From SVTX01 sp045602385 (GTDB lineage: Bacteria; Bacillota; Clostridia; Oscillospirales; CAG-272), in contig JAZSBL010000052.1 in the NCBI GenBank assembly GCA_045602385.1, positions 1-32,769 on the forward strand: a DNA stretch of 32,769 nucleotides, given 5' to 3'. Below the pieces are notes generated by a model that saw only the letters and a list, made by a program, of their open reading frames with translations, was not told the DNA's origin and ran no database searches. A program made the position numbers and the translations under genes. Numbering within the stretch: the stretch's first letter is position 1; every line of letters begins with the position of its first letter. Positions 7,742 through 15,281 of this stretch are shown piece after piece.

Positions 7742-9172
7742 TTATTTGAGATTATTAACTAATTCCTTAAAATAATTACCTCTGTGGGCAAAGTCCTTGA
7801 ATCTGTCAAAGCTTGCGCAGGCGGGAGAAAGCAAAACGACGTCTCCGCTCTGTGCAAGTGATGCGGCGGTCTTTACCACATCGTCAAAATCGGGAATATG
7901 CTTGACTGTGAGCTTTTCTCTATCGTAAAGCGGACATTTTTCGATCTCCGAGAGAATATTCAAAGCCGACTGCCCGGTAAGCACGACCGCCTTTGTGCGT
8001 GTGCAAAGATCGATTGCCAAGGTATCAAACGCCACTCCCTTTTCAGAGCCGCCGCAGATAATTATCGGCTTTGATTTAAGCGCGCCGAGCGCAGCAGCGG
8101 TCCTTGTGGGAGAGGAATCTATAGAGCTGTTGTAATATTTCACACCGTTCAGCTCTCGGACAAATTCAAGCCTGTGCTCGACTCCCTTAAAGCTTTTTGC
8201 TATTTTTTCAACCGTTTCTTTTGAAACAAGCCCGTCGGTGAGGGCGATCGCCGACATATAATTCTCCACGTTGTGCCTGCCGGGTAGAAGTATATCCTCG
8301 GTATTGATCATAGGTATCAGAGTCTTACCGTCATCAATAACTATAACACCGTCTTTTTCATATATCGCCTTTGCACTCTCTTTGCCACTCGGCACTATAT
8401 CGTTGTACGACTCACGCTTTGAAGAAAAGCAGGTAAGCTTCAATCCGCTATCCTCGGCTATCCCTCTCGTTATCTCATTTTCGGCGTTCAGTACAAGCAT
8501 CTCTGCACCACTGTTTGCGAAAATATTGCACTTTGCGTCAATATACTCCTGCATATCGGTGTGCCAGTTGAGGTGATTTGGCGTTACGTTGGTTATTAGC
8601 GCGCGGTATGGCGAGCGGCGCATGGTCTGCAGCTGAAAGCTTGAAAGCTCAACTACCGCCACATCATCCCCCTTCATATCAAAGACGAGCGGTAAGAGCG
8701 GCGCGCCAATATTTCCACCGACGTACGCGCGGCGAGACGTGCCCTCGAACTCCTCTTGCAGGAAAAGGTGGGTAAGCGTTGTGGTTGTCGTCTTTCCGTC
8801 AGAACCGGTTATTCCTATTACCTTGCATGGGCAGACCTCAAAGAAAAGCTCCATTTCGCTTGAAAGAGTCGCGCCCTTATCTGTCGCCTCAACTATCTCG
8901 TCAAGGTCGGGACGGAAGCCGGGCGAGCGGAAGATATAGTCCGCGAAAAGTCCGACCTCAAGATAAGATTCTCCAAGAACGAACTCTACTCCCCTGTCGG
9001 CATAAGCCTTGTAATCGGGCTGATTGACGATATCCTCGTTTTTATCGTGTACCGTTACCATAGCCCCCGCATCGAGAAGCATGGTAACAAGAGGCTTGTT
9101 GGAGCGCGCAAAGCCAAGTATCCTGCATCTCTTATTCTGAAATTTATCCTTCAAATATTGCTTGATATCCAC
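7742..9172 (-). CDS. murD: UDP-N-acetylmuramoyl-L-alanine--D-glutamate ligase
   Basis: 476 residues. It adds D-glutamate to UDP-MurNAc-L-Ala in cytoplasmic peptidoglycan precursor synthesis. The Rossmann-like N-terminus (ILGFARSNKP) is followed by the ATP loop GITGSDGKTTTTT (about 120-131), then VELSSFQL, NVTPNHLNWH, LPGRHNVEN and the C-terminal LSPACASFDRFKDF.HRG. The usual N-D-S-K-A-T motif reads N-S-S-I-D-S-S-P-T-R, a variant I recall from Clostridia. Start has GGGAGG upstream and a consensus promoter at 9220-9248. First gene of a four-gene operon. Confidence 0.95.
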   Translation of the reverse strand: MDIKQYLKDKFQNKRCRILGFARSNKPLVTMLLDAGAMVTVHDKNEDIVNQPDYKAYADRGVEFVLGESYLEVGLFADYIFRSPGFRPDLDEIVEATDKGATLSSEMELFFEVCPCKVIGITGSDGKTTTTTLTHLFLQEEFEGTSRRAYVGGNIGAPLLPLVFDMKGDDVAVVELSSFQLQTMRRSPYRALITNVTPNHLNWHTDMQEYIDAKCNIFANSGAEMLVLNAENEITRGIAEDSGLKLTCFSSKRESYNDIVPSGKESAKAIYEKDGVIVIDDGKTLIPMINTEDILLPGRHNVENYMSAIALTDGLVSKETVEKIAKSFKGVEHRLEFVRELNGVKYYNSSIDSSPTRTAAALGALKSKPIIICGGSEKGVAFDTLAIDLCTRTKAVVLTGQSALNILSEIEKCPLYDREKLTVKHIPDFDDVVKTAASLAQSGDVVLLSPACASFDRFKDFAHRGNYFKELVNNLK

Positions 9173-9219
9173 TCTGCAACCTCCCTGACAGTCCTCGGGT
9201 ACATATTACTACATTATAT

Positions 9220-9248
9220 ATTATATATCATTTAGCGCGAAGTTGCAA
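9220..9248 (-). promoter_or_regulatory. sigma-A promoter of the murD operon
   Basis: Minus strand TTGCAA (9243-9248), 17-bp spacer, TATAAT (9220-9225). It is divergent from the topoisomerase promoter about 70 bp away. Confidence 0.85.
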
Positions 9249-9317
9249 GTAAAAAAAGCATTTTTTCGCATTATATTAAAAAAATCCTCAAAAAATAGGT
9301 TTTTAGATAAAAAGCCC

Positions 9318-9346
9318 TTTTCAAATATAAAAAAATATGGTATAAT
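9318..9346 (+). promoter_or_regulatory. promoter of the topoisomerase gene
   Basis: TATAAT (9341-9346) with a weak -35 TTTTCA (9318-9323) at 17 bp, in very AT-rich DNA. Confidence 0.65.
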
Positions 9347-9388
9347 TTAAGATGATTGATGCGATAAATGCGAAAGGAGCAATTTAAT

Positions 9389-11410
9389 ATGCCCCAGAAT
9401 GATACAAATAAAAAGGCTGCGCAGTACAACGATCAAAGCATACGCGCGCTCAAGGGCGCGGACCGTGTGCGTAAGCGTCCTGCCGTTATCTTCGGCTCGG
9501 ACGGTCTTGAGGGCTGCGAGCATTCATATTTTGAGATACTTTCCAACTCTGTCGATGAGGCGCGTGAGGGCCACGGCAGCGAGATATTGACGGTTCTCTA
9601 CCGCGACAAATCCATTAAGGTCGACGACCACGGACGCGGAGTTCCGCTTGGCTACAACAAAAAGGAAGAACGCTGGAACTGGGATCTTATTTACTGTGAG
9701 CTTTACGCGGGCGGTAAGTACGATAACAATAACGGCGGCTCGTCATACGAATATTCCCTCGGTCTTAACGGACTCGGCGCGTGCGCGACACAGTACAGCT
9801 CCGAGTTTATGGACGTTTACTCATACGACGGAAAGATGGAGCGCCATATCGCCTTTAAGAAGGGCGAGCCTGTAACCGGTATCCTTGAGGAGCGCGAGCT
9901 TGAGCGCAAGGAAAAGCGCACGGGTACGGTCATTCATTGGCGACCCGACAAGGACGTATTCACCGACATTAATATCACCCCCGAGCGCGTTCGCGAGATA
10001 CTCCACCGTCAGGCGGTGGTCAATGCGGGAATCTCCTTCGTTTTCCGCTATGAAAACGAGGACAAGTCCTTTACCGAGGAAAAATTCCTTTATGAAAACG
10101 GCATCTCCGACTACCTTAAGGAAAAGGTCGGTGAGAGTGCCAAGACAGAGCCTGTGCTCTGGCACCTTGAAACACAGGGACGCGACCGCGACGATAAGGA
10201 CGAATATAAGCTCAAGGCAGATATCTCCTTCTGCACCTCGACAAGCGTCAGCATGCTTGAATACTACCATAACTCAAGCTTTTTGGAGCACGGCGGCTCT
10301 CCCGACCGCGCGGTAAAGAGCGCATTCGTGTTTGCAGTGGATAAATATCTTAAGGCAAACGGTAAATATACAAAGAACGAGGCAAAGATAACCTTTGCCG
10401 ACGTTGCAGACTGCCTTGTGCTTGTCAGCAACAGCTTCTCTACCATGACCTCGTACGAAAACCAAACAAAGAAGGCGATAACAAATACCTTTATATACGA
10501 GGCTATGAATGAATTTCTGCGCTACAATCTCGATATCTACTTTATCGAGCATCCCGTAGAGGCGGAGATAATGGCAAATCAGGTGCTTGTAAACAAGCGC
10601 AGCCGCGAGTCGGCAGAAAGCCAGAGAATCAATATCAAAAAGAAGCTCTCAGGTACTATCGACATCGCAAACAGAGTTGAAAAGTTCGTAAACTGCCGCT
10701 CCAAGGACCCCAACGTCCGCGAGCTTTATATCGTTGAGGGTGATTCGGCTCTGACATCCTGTAAGCTCGGCCGCTCTGCCGAGATGCAGGCGATAATCCC
10801 CGTCAGAGGTAAGACGCTTAACTGTCTTAAGGCAGATTATGAGAGAATCTTCAAGAGCGAGATCATCACCGACCTTCTCCGCGTTATCGGATGCGGAGTT
10901 GAGATAAAGGGCAAGGTCAAGGGCGACATTACCCCCTTCGATCTCGATGCGCTCCGTTGGTCGAAGATCATCATCTGTACCGATGCGGACGAGGACGGAT
11001 TCCAGATCAGAACCCTTCTTCTTACCCTTTTCTACCGCCTCCTCCCCACTCTTATCGAGGAGCAGAGAGTCTTTATCGCAGAAACTCCCCTCTTTGAGAT
11101 CACAGTCAAGGAAAAGGGCGGCGACAAGACCTATTTTGCATACGACGAGTTTGAAAAGGCGGATATCTTAAAGGAAATCGGCAACAAGAAGTATTCGATC
11201 CAGCGCTCCAAGGGTCTTGGCGAGAACGAGCCCGAGATGATGTGGCAGACGACAATGAATCCCGCCACACGTCGACTCATCGCGGTTACTCCCGCAGACC
11301 CCGAAAAGACCTTTGAGATCTTTGACACCCTGCTTGGTGACAACCTCCCCGCGCGTAAGGCATTCATCGCCGCGCACGGCAAGGAGTACATGAAGGATCT
11401 TGATGTGTAA
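9389..11410 (+). CDS. type IIA DNA topoisomerase B subunit (GyrB/ParE-like)
   Basis: 673 residues. GHKL ATPase domain: EILSNSVDEA with catalytic E49 and N53, DDHGRG (79-84), GLNGLG (125-130) in place of the usual GGLHGVG, and an ENQTKK lysine loop (357-362). Toprim domain: EGDSALTS (450-457, usual EGDSAGGS), DADEDG (532-537), then RSKGLGENEP. Catalytic acid residues are all present, so it should be active. It would need a GyrA/ParC partner, which is not adjacent. The start is the ATG 10 nt after AAAGGAG (9373-9379); the ATG at 9368 precedes that site. The divergent signatures suggest a second, ParE-like paralogue and not the main gyrase, an inference. Confidence 0.88.
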   Translation: MPQNDTNKKAAQYNDQSIRALKGADRVRKRPAVIFGSDGLEGCEHSYFEILSNSVDEAREGHGSEILTVLYRDKSIKVDDHGRGVPLGYNKKEERWNWDLIYCELYAGGKYDNNNGGSSYEYSLGLNGLGACATQYSSEFMDVYSYDGKMERHIAFKKGEPVTGILEERELERKEKRTGTVIHWRPDKDVFTDINITPERVREILHRQAVVNAGISFVFRYENEDKSFTEEKFLYENGISDYLKEKVGESAKTEPVLWHLETQGRDRDDKDEYKLKADISFCTSTSVSMLEYYHNSSFLEHGGSPDRAVKSAFVFAVDKYLKANGKYTKNEAKITFADVADCLVLVSNSFSTMTSYENQTKKAITNTFIYEAMNEFLRYNLDIYFIEHPVEAEIMANQVLVNKRSRESAESQRINIKKKLSGTIDIANRVEKFVNCRSKDPNVRELYIVEGDSALTSCKLGRSAEMQAIIPVRGKTLNCLKADYERIFKSEIITDLLRVIGCGVEIKGKVKGDITPFDLDALRWSKIIICTDADEDGFQIRTLLLTLFYRLLPTLIEEQRVFIAETPLFEITVKEKGGDKTYFAYDEFEKADILKEIGNKKYSIQRSKGLGENEPEMMWQTTMNPATRRLIAVTPADPEKTFEIFDTLLGDNLPARKAFIAAHGKEYMKDLDV

Positions 11411-11415
11411 TAATA

Positions 11416-11447
11416 AAAAATAGAGGTGCAATTGCACCTCTATTTTT
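11416..11447. terminator. bidirectional terminator between topoisomerase gene and murC
   Basis: A perfect 32-bp palindrome (16-bp arms, core GAGGTGCAATTGCACCTC) with A-run and T-run flanks. It ends one base before the murC stop codon, so it serves both convergent genes. Confidence 0.92.
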
Positions 11448-11448
11448 G

Positions 11449-12867
11449 TTATTCAAGCCCCAGCTTCGGGAATATCTTGAATATATCCCCCGCGCCCATG
11501 ACGATGACCGTGTCGCCGTCCTTGACGGTCGCCTTTATCGCCTCAGCGGTAGAATCAAGATCGCCCGAGTATATCGCCTTTTCGCCTACGATTTCCGCAA
11601 TCTTTGCGGAAGAAATTCCGCTCTCGTTTACCTCTCTCGCGGCATAAATGTCGGTCAAAATGACCTTATCCGCGCAGATGAACGCATCGGCAAACTGCTC
11701 TTTGAGCGCGTCGGTGCGGCTATACGTGTGCGGCTGGAAAACACATACCACCCTACCCTTGCAGGTGGTCTTAACTCCCTCAAGCGTAGCTCCGATCTCG
11801 GTCGGGTGATGTCCGTAGTCGTCGTAGACCTCGGCAGTTCCAAGTCTTCCCTTGAACTCCATTCTGCGCTTCGCTCCCTTGAAGCTCTCAAGTCCCTTTA
11901 TGATATCCTCGGTCTTAACTCCGGAGGCGTATGAAGCCGCTGCCGCCGCCAAGGCGTTATACACGTTGTGTATTCCGCGTGAGGGGAGCTTTACGTGTAG
12001 CGGGCTATTGCTAAAGGCAATTATGTCAAACTCCATCGGGAACTGACAGCTCTTTATATTTGTCGCCGTGAAATCTGCCTTGCTTTCTATTCCTATACTG
12101 ATCTTTTTAGCCTTGATAGCAGAAGCGGAAATGCAGATATTTTCATCGTCCGCGTTGTAGATTATCGTTCCGCTCTCGCCTACAAGCGCACCGTATTTCG
12201 TAAAAGAATCTCTTATCTGCTCAATGCTCTTGAAATAATCAACGTGCTCCATCTCTGCGTTGAGAAGCACCGCGACGGTAGGGTTGAAATCAAGAAAGCT
12301 GTCCATATATTCGCACGCCTCGAATATGAAATTCTCTTTCTCTCCAAGGTAATACGCACCATGCATAGACTCGTATTCCGCGCCCGATACTATCGTGGGA
12401 GCGCTCGCTCCGTCCTCTGCGGCGCGCAGGAAGATCTCCGCGCACATGGAGGTGCATGTGCTTTTGCCGTGCATGCCCGCAATACCCACGCGGTTTTTAT
12501 ATTCGGTCATTATGTATCCGAGATAATCCGCCCTTGATATTGTGGGGATACCGTTCTCCATAGCATATGAATACTCGGGATTGTCGGGAGATACCGCCAC
12601 CGTGTAAACCACCGCGCCCGTATTCTCGCCAAGGTTTTCCCTGCTATGTCCGTAAAACATGGTGATACCCTCACCCTCAAGCTTCTCTGTCAAGGCAGAC
12701 CTCGTCCTATCGCTTCCGCGCGTCTTATATCCCGCCCTTTTGGTAAGGAGGGCCAACGAGGACATCATTATGCCTCCCGCACCGAGAAAAAATATATCCT
12801 TTTCTCTGCACGAAAGCATTATATTGCGAATATTCTCTGCTCCTATATGCGTATTCGGTGTTGACAT
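11449..12867 (-). CDS. murC: UDP-N-acetylmuramate--L-alanine ligase
   Basis: 472 residues. It joins L-alanine to UDP-MurNAc, the step before MurD. Landmarks: FFLGAGGIMMSSLA (26-39), ATP loop GIAGMHGKSTCTS (128-140), EACEYMDSF, LNAEMEHVDYF, HNVYNALAA, and the Mur C-terminal YDDYGHHPTEI. The GMHGKST and EACEYMDSF forms differ from the textbook GTHGKT and EADESD and look like clostridial MurC variants. AAAGGAG lies about 10 nt before the start. It stands alone, about 2.3 kb from murD and facing the topoisomerase gene. Confidence 0.95.
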   Translation of the reverse strand: MSTPNTHIGAENIRNIMLSCREKDIFFLGAGGIMMSSLALLTKRAGYKTRGSDRTRSALTEKLEGEGITMFYGHSRENLGENTGAVVYTVAVSPDNPEYSYAMENGIPTISRADYLGYIMTEYKNRVGIAGMHGKSTCTSMCAEIFLRAAEDGASAPTIVSGAEYESMHGAYYLGEKENFIFEACEYMDSFLDFNPTVAVLLNAEMEHVDYFKSIEQIRDSFTKYGALVGESGTIIYNADDENICISASAIKAKKISIGIESKADFTATNIKSCQFPMEFDIIAFSNSPLHVKLPSRGIHNVYNALAAAAASYASGVKTEDIIKGLESFKGAKRRMEFKGRLGTAEVYDDYGHHPTEIGATLEGVKTTCKGRVVCVFQPHTYSRTDALKEQFADAFICADKVILTDIYAAREVNESGISSAKIAEIVGEKAIYSGDLDSTAEAIKATVKDGDTVIVMGAGDIFKIFPKLGLE

Positions 12868-12989
12868 ATTATGAAAACTCCTTTTGACAGTTTACGACTT
12901 TATTATATGTATATTCACAAAACGTTCCTATTTTCACTCTTGGGCGACATGTTTTTTTGAATTCACTTCACAAAAAAATCCGCTTTCTT

Positions 12990-13020
12990 TTGTTTAGCCG
13001 TCACATTGGCAATGTATAAT
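12990..13020 (+). promoter_or_regulatory. probable spoVG promoter
   Basis: A perfect TATAAT (13015-13020) lies 67 nt before the start codon. The -35 is weak: TTGTTT at 12990-12995 would give 19-bp spacing. Confidence 0.5.
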
Positions 13021-13086
13021 TATATCGTAAAGGAAAAACAAGAGCGCCGACGGCTGCTCACACAAAAATCTTTGGAGGTTTAAATC

Positions 13087-13380
13087 ATGAAGATCACAGA
13101 TATCAAGGTAAGAAAGCTTTTTGAGGAGGGCCCTATGAAGGCGATCGTTTCGGTCACCTTTGACGGTCAGCTTGCAGTTCACGACATAAAGGTAATAAAT
13201 GCGCGTGATAAATTCTTTATCGTTATGCCCAGCAGAAAGAACCCCGATGACACATACCGTGACATCGTTCACCCCATCAACGCGGATTTCCGCGCAATGC
13301 TTGAGGAGGCTGTCGCAAAGGCATACGAGGAGGCTCTTGCAGCTGCCGAGGCAGAAGCGCCCGTCCCCGTTGAGATCTGA
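13087..13380 (+). CDS. spoVG: septation/sporulation regulator SpoVG
   Basis: 97 residues. MKITDIKVRKL, MKAIVSVTFD, FFIVMPSRKN and DIVHPIN are the conserved SpoVG core, which binds RNA/DNA and affects sporulation, septation and stress genes. The C-terminal tail is rich in Ala, Glu and Pro and varies within the family. GGAGG is 8 nt before the ATG. Own promoter and terminator. Confidence 0.96.
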   Translation: MKITDIKVRKLFEEGPMKAIVSVTFDGQLAVHDIKVINARDKFFIVMPSRKNPDDTYRDIVHPINADFRAMLEEAVAKAYEEALAAAEAEAPVPVEI

Positions 13381-13394
13381 GAATTATATGAATT

Positions 13395-13423
13395 GGGAAT
13401 GGCTTGCCATTCCCTTTTTATTT
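13395..13423 (+). terminator. intrinsic terminator of spoVG
   Basis: Stem GGGAATGGC (13395-13403) / GCCATTCCC (13406-13414), 2-nt apparent loop, then TTTTTATTT. It overlaps the stop codon of the convergent phosphoesterase gene. Confidence 0.88.
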
Positions 13424-13933
13424 CAGTGAGCCGTGCGAGAGAAGCACCCTGCCCGATTTATCTATCGTTATACAACCAAAACAATAAGGGTAATCCCCGA
13501 TGCTTCCGGGATTCATTATATATACGTTCTTCTCTGTTTTGATCCCGTATTCGTTTTCGGGAGAAAGCACCCTTTCAAATGCGGCGTGAGTATGTCCGAA
13601 AAGAATTATATCTGCCCCGCGCTTCACACCCTCTGAAAGAAACGGAGTCAACGTACTTTTCACCCCGTATTTGTGACCGTGAGTGAAGAAGATGCGCTTA
13701 TCCCCCATGATGAGATTCTGCTCCGTGGGGGTACTGCTGTCAAAGAACACACTTCCCGCATCGCAATTTCCCGCCACACTGTATATCGGTATGTCGCCGA
13801 TATCCGCGCTTATAATATCTCTCAGTCCGTCGCCGAGAAAGATAATGGCGTCGGGCCTTTTAATTTGTCTTTTTACGGCTTCCTCTATCATAGAGCGCCT
13901 TGAATGTGAATCGGATAATACGAGTATATTCAT
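13418..13933 (-). CDS. YfcE/MJ0936-type metallophosphoesterase
   Basis: 171 residues. The dinuclear-metal motifs of the calcineurin-like superfamily appear in order: LSDSHS (6-11), GDG (34-36), GNCD (55-58), THGHKYG (84-90), GHTHA (113-117), NPGSIG. Small enzymes of this type hydrolyse phosphodiesters in vitro; the natural substrate is not known. AGAGGA precedes the ATG, and a good promoter lies at 13965-13993. Confidence 0.9.
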   Translation of the reverse strand: MNILVLSDSHSRRSMIEEAVKRQIKRPDAIIFLGDGLRDIISADIGDIPIYSVAGNCDAGSVFFDSSTPTEQNLIMGDKRIFFTHGHKYGVKSTLTPFLSEGVKRGADIILFGHTHAAFERVLSPENEYGIKTEKNVYIMNPGSIGDYPYCFGCITIDKSGRVLLSHGSLK

Positions 13934-13964
13934 TTTGTCTTCCTCTCGTTTTCGGTCCTTTATA

Positions 13965-13993
13965 ATTATATCATTTCTCCCGCGCTTTGTCTA
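13965..13993 (-). promoter_or_regulatory. sigma-A promoter of the phosphoesterase gene
   Basis: Minus strand TAGACA (13988-13993), 17-bp spacer, TATAAT (13965-13970). Confidence 0.85.
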
Positions 13994-14084
13994 TACCTTC
14001 ACACATTTTTTATTTTTTCATATCATGTAAGTAAACTACAATGCCGTATTCGAAATGAAAGAGTGCGGCAGAAAGGAAGGCATT

Positions 14085-14312
14085 ATGAATCTCGATAAAA
14101 ACTCCATCAATATGCTGCTTTCTCTTGACGATGCAAGGCTTGCCGTCGTTATTCGCCAGCTCGCCTCATCTGCGGGCATTTCAACCAATTCAATAAATCT
14201 CGGACCGGGTGAGCTTAACGCTATCCGCCAAGCGCTCTCAATGGCGAATGACGGCGATCTCTCCCGAGCGGCAGAGCTTATTAAAAACTTTAAAAAAGGT
14301 AATCGGGGGTAA
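14085..14312 (+). CDS. small helical protein of unknown function, cassette gene 1
   Basis: 75 residues starting at the ATG after AAAGGAAGG; the upstream in-frame codon at 14055 lacks a binding site. Predicted wholly alpha-helical: LDDARLAVVIRQLASSAGIS, then GPGELNAIRQALSMANDGDL and a basic end. No membrane segment or signal. It is followed after 3 bp by the next gene, so the two are surely co-translated. I do not recognise a named family. Confidence 0.7.
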   Translation: MNLDKNSINMLLSLDDARLAVVIRQLASSAGISTNSINLGPGELNAIRQALSMANDGDLSRAAELIKNFKKGNRG

Positions 14313-14315
14313 ACC

Positions 14316-14780
14316 ATGACCCAAAACGAGAATACTGTAAGCGAGGCGGCACAGGACGAGATACTCTCCTCTATCCTGCAAAGGATCTCGCCTCCCGCCC
14401 CCGCGCCGCAAGAAGCAACGCCCACGGCAAGTGCAGGCGGTGGGGATATCTTGTCTGCACTCCTTTCAAACCCGGATCTTATCGCAAAGCTCCCCACAAT
14501 ACTCTCAAGCGTCAAGCCTATACTTGATATGCTTAAGAGCGCGGGTACTGCGACACCAAGCATCTCACCTACCGCAGCCGTGCCGACAAGCGCCGTTGCA
14601 AGCACAGACACAGGCACGGACAGCAGTGCACCCGCATCACTTGTCCGCCATTCACCGGGAGCAGACTCACGGACCGCCCTGCTTTGCGCCATGAAGCCAT
14701 ATCTCAGTCGGGACCGACAAAACGCCATTGACTATATTGTCAAGATAGGCAAGCTTGGCGACATACTGAAAACCCTTTAA
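14316..14780 (+). CDS. conserved clostridial-type protein of unknown function, cassette gene 2
   Basis: 154 residues in three parts: an N-terminal helical/proline region, a GGGDILSALLSNPDL... helix (about 47-80) and a Thr/Ser/Ala/Pro-rich linker, then a C-terminal module ALLCAMKPYLSRDRQNAID plus KIGKLGDILKTL. A similar LLxALKPYLSxxRQxxxDxxxxLxxL module is, from memory, common in uncharacterised proteins of spore-forming Clostridia. GGGGGT at the end of gene 1 is its binding site. Function unknown; the link to sporulation is inferred from context only. Confidence 0.7.
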   Translation: MTQNENTVSEAAQDEILSSILQRISPPAPAPQEATPTASAGGGDILSALLSNPDLIAKLPTILSSVKPILDMLKSAGTATPSISPTAAVPTSAVASTDTGTDSSAPASLVRHSPGADSRTALLCAMKPYLSRDRQNAIDYIVKIGKLGDILKTL

Positions 14781-14791
14781 GGAGGATAGCC

Positions 14792-15238
14792 ATGTACGTA
14801 AGACCTCCGTCGTCTCAATCACATACCGTTAAGCTCCCTGAAAACTATTCGGGCAATGCCTTTTCAAAGCAGCCCATCTACACACAAATGCCGCCTCCCA
14901 CCCGAACACAGCCGATGAGGCAGGGCCCGCCGCCGAATGAAGCTCCGCGCACCCTTGACATTCCTCCCGACGAGCAGGAAGAAGAATATTTCACCCCCAC
15001 ACATAATGAGATCGAGGAGAATTTTGACGATAAGCCGACAGTCGCCTCCCCCTCTATATTTTCAACGCTCCTGCCAAAGACAAATCTGTCCTCTCACTTC
15101 CCGTTCGGCCACGGGATAGGCAGTGAGGAGCTGCTGATAATCGCTGTAATGCTGCTGGTATTTCTTTCGGGCAACGAATCAGGCGAGGTTGACAGCGAGT
15201 TTATCCTTCTTTTGGGGCTATTGCTCTTTGCGGGATAA
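14792..15238 (+). CDS. proline-rich protein with C-terminal hydrophobic hairpin, cassette gene 3
   Basis: 148 residues starting after AAGGAGG, 11 bp behind gene 2. The first 75 residues are proline/glutamine-rich and probably disordered, then an acidic stretch (DEQEEEYF), then two hydrophobic segments near the C-terminus (GSEELLIIAVMLLVFL and EFILLLGLLLFAG) split by an acidic turn. This looks like a membrane-anchored or surface-assembling tail. Unknown function; likely acts with genes 1 and 2. Confidence 0.7.
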   Translation: MYVRPPSSQSHTVKLPENYSGNAFSKQPIYTQMPPPTRTQPMRQGPPPNEAPRTLDIPPDEQEEEYFTPTHNEIEENFDDKPTVASPSIFSTLLPKTNLSSHFPFGHGIGSEELLIIAVMLLVFLSGNESGEVDSEFILLLGLLLFAG

Positions 15239-15244
15239 AATTAA

Positions 15245-15275
15245 GGGCGACAAACCGTCGCCCCAATTTTATTTT
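15245..15275. terminator. terminator between the cassette and the SPOCS gene
   Basis: GGGCGAC (15245-15251) / GTCGCCC (15257-15263) with loop AAACC and a T-rich right flank; the A/T-rich left flank lets it act weakly on the convergent gene too. Confidence 0.7.
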
Positions 15276-15281
15276 AAACCC

